DNA of 64,000 bases from contig CM032128.1 in the NCBI GenBank assembly GCA_018894105.1, forward strand, positions 11,079,001 to 11,143,000, read 5' to 3'. The DNA comes from Jacaranda mimosifolia. Lineage: Eukaryota > Streptophyta > Magnoliopsida > Lamiales > Bignoniaceae. The translations under genes and the position numbers were made by a program. Positions within the stretch are counted from its first letter, which is position 1; each line of letters opens with the position of its first letter. Under the pieces are notes generated by a model. It made no database searches. It worked only from the letters and a program-made list of their open reading frames with translations, and was not told the DNA's origin. Below, in pieces: positions 59,641 through 64,000 of this stretch.

Positions 59641-61889
59641 GATTAAGCTTGCGTTAAGAATCATTAAGGTACAAACATTTATGTTAAATAAAACTTGAGT
59701 TATGTTAGGATATGATTTTTGAAATGTGAGATTTTGGGCAGGTAAAGATGAAATTTGATAGTGGAGTTGAAGATGATATGAACACTTGGGATAATGCTCG
59801 ATGTTAAGAGAGTGAAAGGTTATGACCGGGATGGCTAACCAGTGCATAACCTCTTATTTCTGGTGTGTCGAGCATATGATCTTATAATTATTGGGAAGAA
59901 TAATAATATTTTAGATTAAGTGTTATATGACCAATATTTATGAAGGTTGAAATTGTTGAGCAAAGGACTACTTTGGGAATAAATGTATTTAGTAAGTAAA
60001 GGGTTATTTTGGAAATCAATGTTGGGCAAGCAATGATTGTGGAAGTTGTATCTAAAAGTAAAGGATTTTTCGAGGAAGATATGTATTTGGTAAGTAAATG
60101 ATTGTTTTGGCATGGATGGTGCCTGACATATATGCATTTGAGATGTAGGTAGTATAGATATACTAGAAAAGGTTAGGGCGATATTAGTGAAAATGATCTG
60201 ATTGACTATAAAACAACATCATATTGAGGAGGGGGCCATCACCTAGCATATAAAATCGATGAGGGTCAACATTGTAAATGTAAGCAGAAATGTGTAATGT
60301 TAACCATGAGATATCATGCTTATGAAGTGATTATTGAAAATTGAGGGGAAAAGTAGTGTGTTGATAATAAAAGTTGATCAGTGCGACTATAGATTGGCAA
60401 TGAATGAGAGGCAAAATAGGGAAATTTTCAGTAAGATAGGGAGTCTATAGAATCGTATTATGAGTTCAAGGAAAATAGTATAATGCCAGCTATAGGCTAC
60501 ACATGACTTATGTAATAAATACGAAAGATTGAAAGGAGAATATCAAATGGGGACATAGAAATAATTGAAGAGGGAATTGCGGATATTAAATGAAAATGAA
60601 AAGATAAAAAGAGAATATCGATACGATATAAGGGAAATTATGAGCAGAGAATGAATGTCGATGTTTGGGTAAGGTATGATTCCTTGATGAAACTTAAGGA
60701 TGACAAATAGACTGATGAAAGTTAAGAACCAATATTTTGGGAAATAGAAAAACTACATCCCACTCCATATGATGGAAATTTGAGATTTTGATTTACGAAA
60801 GTTAATAAAATAATTAACGATGAATAGATATATTCCCAAAAAGACCAGTATGTGATTCGTCATCCTAGTGATGTCAAGCATGTGACTCCTTGAATTTTGA
60901 AAAAGTGAGATTTGGGAAATGTGTCATGCGTAGACGTGTTTTGTGATTCTAGAATTATTATTTAAAGATTGTTCTTAACGGAGTTGCATTTGATAGTTAA
61001 AAGGTCATTTAGGTTGATTAATATTTGACAAGTTTGTAAGGTGTGAATTGATAGTTGCCTAGGGAATAAGTGTGCGAATAATGCAAACTAGTCTGCGTGG
61101 TTGCAAAATAAAGGTGAATGGAAAGAGGTGAAGGTTTGAAGACCTGAAAAGAAGAAAGAAGATTTTGGCGAAAGTAAAATAATTATGGCCTAAATGTGCA
61201 GAAGAAATAATGTGTTAATAGAAGTCATGAAGGACAAATGGAAAAGGAAGACAAGAGATGTAAATTGAAAGGAATAGACTAAATAGAAGATACTTGAAGA
61301 AGTCTCGAAGCTATGCTGAATTAGAATACCAAAAGATGATTAGACAAAGCAAGTTGTTTAAGCAAGTAACGGTTATCTTAATAGACCTTGAAGGCATAAT
61401 AGACTAGTTAAGTGAAATAGAAGGATATTATGGAATCCGTGAAACAAGGCTATCAAGAATACATCAGTAATAGAAAGAGAGGAGGCGGAAAAGAATAAAG
61501 ATGAGGAAGAGGATAGTGAAGGAAAATGAGAAAAAATAATACGCGATAAATGTTTGTTGAGATTAACGATTAGTGAAAAAAGGCCACCACGTCTGTACGT
61601 ATATATAAATACATATAAGGAGACTATTTTTAGATGCAATAATTGTAGACGCCAGAATCAGTACACTGAATGACAACTATCTTAAACATAGTTATGTTCT
61701 TCTTGTCGAAGGCTAGGTTATCTACCTGCTTAGAAACCATATCATAAACAACATATGCAAAAGAAGAAAAGCAGGAAAAGGGGGAATCTCTAATGCTAAT
61801 GCTAACCTGAAAACTAATTGAGTTCTAGTATATCTTGTGCTTAGAAAATTATGTATATATATATTTTGAATCTTATGCAATAACAACTA
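59641..61889 (+). other. Purine-rich leader with a weak coiled-coil-like frame
   Basis: About 2.25 kb between PBS and gag. From 60361 to 60654 one frame (97 codons, five stops) gives Lys/Glu-rich heptads such as LKRELRILNENEKIKREY. A further open stretch near 61300-61400 reads YAELEYQKMIRQSKLF. Because the strand is purine-rich, such residues are expected by chance too, so coding is uncertain. Confidence 0.35.
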
Positions 61890-62945
61890 ATAAAGATGGA
61901 GTTAAACATTACAGAGAAGTGTTGAAAGCTCTTGCAGCCCACTGAATAGTATCGCAAAAACTAACCCCAACACATTCTCTCAGTTGGGAAAATCTAGAGG
62001 GGGATACTTTGGAATGAAGACATCCAATAAGTATTGAGGAAGTAACACGAGAACCACTAGTGAATCCAGCAGTAGGAGGACAAATTATAGAACTGATGGT
62101 TATTATGTGGCAGCAATTCATGCAATCATGTCAACAACAAAGTTAGATAAATAATTTTGAGAAAAGTGAAGAACCTCTGAAGTTCGGAACTCTAGCATAC
62201 TTTCTTAAGTTTCATCACCCCCTCCCAATGTTTATGGGTATATCAGATCACTAGAAGGCAGAAAGCATGGATTAAGGAGATTGAAGATATTTTCAAGATG
62301 TCAGGTTACCTAGATGATTACGAGTTTATGTATACCATTATCTGTTGGAAGGAGTTGCTAGTTAATGGTGGACCTTGGTGAGTCAACAATGGGAGCATAA
62401 AAAAATACCTTGTACATGGAAAAACTTCATATGGGAATTTACGGATAGATTCATACCACAAGAAGTAAGAGATGCCTGGAGACAAGAATTTGAAGGTCTT
62501 ACCTAAGGGGAGATGACAATATGGCATTATGAATATCGATTTAGTGTATTAATTCAATAAGCATTGCAGGCACTAAGAGAAAATGGTGTAGGATCGAGAA
62601 ATTTGTTAAAGAACTAAGACCTAAAATACGACAGGCCCTTATGCCCTATGAATAGTCTAACTTTGAGGAAGCTTTATGGATGGAGCGAGAGCCCTCTGAG
62701 GTGTACGCAAATAAGAAAAAGGCCAAGTGAGGGAAAACTTTTGAACCCAGAATCGCTACAGATGGGGAAAGTGATTTAGGCAAGAAACAACGAAAGGTCC
62801 AATTTGGAACGTCTAGTTAATGCCCTTATTCAATAAAAAAGACCACGTACCCTGTGCAAGGAACACCAAGGAAGCGTTGTGGATTTTGTGGTGGTTCGAA
62901 TCATGAGGAGTTTGAATGTAGTATAAAGTTGAAAAGACACATAGC
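61890..62945 (+). pseudogene. gag of the Ty3 element (many stops and shifts)
   Basis: A possible start is ATGGAGTTAAAC at about 61898. Readable segments in order are MWQQFMQSCQQQ, YFLKFHHPLPMF, LLEGVAS with a following Trp pair, WKNFIWEFTDRFIPQE, IWHYEYRF and ELRPKIRQALMPYE. These follow the normal order of Ty3 capsid. They are spread over all three frames with several stops. The zinc knuckle at its end is intact. Confidence 0.85.
62878..62919 (+). other. Intact CCHC zinc knuckle of gag
   Basis: CGFCGGSNHEEFEC has the exact Cys-X2-Cys-X4-His-X4-Cys spacing. In the intact protein it binds RNA for packaging. Confidence 0.92.
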
Positions 62946-62947
62946 GT

Positions 62948-63181
62948 ATGATAGCGATCAGCATCAAATTAGATTGCCCTAGTTCTGCACCAAAGACACC
63001 TGCGAATAAAGGGAAGCAGATAGTAGAAACCAGTGAAAGACCGCAAATTCAAGCTCGCTCTTATTCCTTGACCAGAGTAAGCATTCTAGGTTTAGGCGAC
63101 GTGGTAGAATGCACGGTTTTTATGTATACTATTACTAGTAAAGCTTATTATAATCCTAGTGTTGCACTCTTATATATCTAA
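62948..63181 (+). pseudogene. Linker towards protease, truncated
   Basis: This 77-codon frame continues after the zinc knuckle with a Pro/Lys-rich linker, then ARSYSLTRV, which resembles the segment before Ty3 protease. It ends near a degenerate NPSVALLYI that could be the remains of the protease motif (normally D-S/T-G). The typical active site is not there. Only 160 bp remain before the PPT. Confidence 0.5.
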
Positions 63182-63340
63182 CCCCTTTATTACCTAAACT
63201 GAAATTACATTCTAGAAGGATATCGTAACAAGGGGAGAAATCATAATGTGAGAGAGGCAATGTGGGAACAAGAGCATTATATGTGCTAATAATATCCTAA
63301 ATTCTTCCAGTCGCAAATATGAATCTAGGACCAGATTCTT

Positions 63341-63355
63341 CTAAGGGGCAAGGAT
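63341..63355 (+). other. Polypurine tract
   Basis: CTAAGGGGCAAGGAT directly before the 3' LTR. Confidence 0.85.
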
Positions 63356-64000
63356 TGTAACACTCACAAATTTTTAAATTTGAAAAATTCCTAAAATAAT
63401 ATGAATTTCATAATTTAAATTACACTTTAACTGATAAAGAAATAATAAAAAAAAATCGATAGAGGATCAAAAGTATTACATTTAAAAATTTCGTAGGGTC
63501 TCTCTACAACACCAGGAAGTGAATGAACTAAAAAGTTTACCAAATAGGACTTAATTGCAAAAATTAAAGAAGTTAGTAGGACAAATTTGTGATTTAGAAA
63601 AGTTAAAGAGGATTCATAGTAAGGGTTGGGGTTAGTGTGAGGCACTAAGTAAATCAATGGACTAAATTGAGGTCTTAGGAAAATTTTTAGGGGTCAATTT
63701 GAGATTGTCCAAAACATAAAAATATATATAGATTTTCCTTCCCCATTTTTCTTAATTTTCACACACAACAACCATCACTCCTCCACCACAATCTCCCACC
63801 AGCACTGGCGAACCAAAGAAATGTACTAACCATTACCTTTCTCTCATTCCAATGATCAAATTGGTACTAAATTTGCCACAAAACAATCGGCGAGTCGTCA
63901 GGAAATTGAGCACCAAAACAAGCTCGTGGCAAACGTGGCAGTCATAGTGGTTGGCCACGTTCAAGAGGCAGATTTAATGGGCTTAGTTGGAGGATCATGA
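63356..64000 (+). repeat. 3' LTR of the Ty3 element (first 645 bp)
   Basis: It starts TGTAACACTCAC and matches 54110 onwards, including the segment with CCACCAT...CCCACCAGCA at about 63780. It is cut by the window end; about 2.6 kb should follow. Confidence 0.88.

Larger units (their letters stand above)
54110..64000 (+). mobile_element. Ty3/gypsy element with gag but no visible pol (runs off the window)
   Basis: 5' LTR 54110-57351, PBS 57356-57368, gag 61890-62945, PPT 63341-63355 and 3' LTR from 63356. A solo LTR (57441-59640) sits inside. Without it the internal region is about 3.8 kb and holds only a long leader, gag and a short stretch after the zinc knuckle. No RT, RNase H or integrase is found. 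It is either a deletion derivative or a TR-GAG-type non-autonomous element. ATTAC precedes the left end; the right flank is outside the window. Confidence 0.8.

Noticed and set aside
1..64000. tRNA or rRNA genes, CRISPR arrays, organelle inserts
   Set aside because: None could be recognised; the tRNA-like 12-mers are retroelement primer sites.

Overview
This window reads as AT-rich intergenic chromatin from a flowering plant. No intact host gene could be supported. What can be named is mobile DNA: Ty3/gypsy and Ty1/copia retrotransposons, solo LTRs, short TRIM-type elements, and CACTA, hAT-MITE and MULE-like TIR elements. The retrotransposon types, the initiator-Met tRNA primer sites and the nested insertions all point to an angiosperm; I cannot name the species. 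Every protein-coding stretch I recognise is a broken transposon gene.

Layout. Positions 1-598 are plain AT-rich DNA. Two diverged copies of one block follow in direct orientation: copy A (599-24705) and copy B (25295-38936), joined by a 589-bp LTR fragment (24706-25294). The block holds, in order, a non-autonomous CACTA element, an LTR of a short non-autonomous retroelement, a TIR element starting TTAATTACCC, and two solo LTRs of a TGTAACACCC family that lie inside that TIR element. Copy B keeps both CACTA ends (25536-28645), a 616-bp TRIM (29678-30293), and both ends of the TIR element (31698-39335). Copy A lost the CACTA 3' end and the TRIM region, gained a 655-bp hAT-type MITE (1794-2448), and was hit by an 11.6-kb minus-strand chromovirus (8738-20331) that split its first solo LTR. 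Copy B shows the empty site for both insertions.

To the right, 39336-50943 holds a protein-like fragment, a possible SINE, a clean MULE-like element with a GC-rich core (42588-43752), and remains of a minus-strand Tat-like Ty3 element whose antisense ORF may survive at 47357-47695. From 50944 on there is a solo LTR with a perfect CCATA duplication (50944-53158) and a Ty1/copia gag remnant (about 53766-54109). That remnant is cut by a long Ty3 element (54110 to beyond the window end). This last element has PBS, gag, zinc knuckle, PPT and LTRs but no visible pol, and is itself split by another solo LTR (57441-59640).

The elements can be ordered in time. The CACTA element and the solo LTRs predate the block duplication; the MITE and the chromovirus came later. 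The most unusual signals are a degraded reading frame upstream of gag in the chromovirus, two short retroelements with related internal cassettes but unrelated LTRs, and GC-rich CCATGG-bearing cores shared by several DNA transposons.
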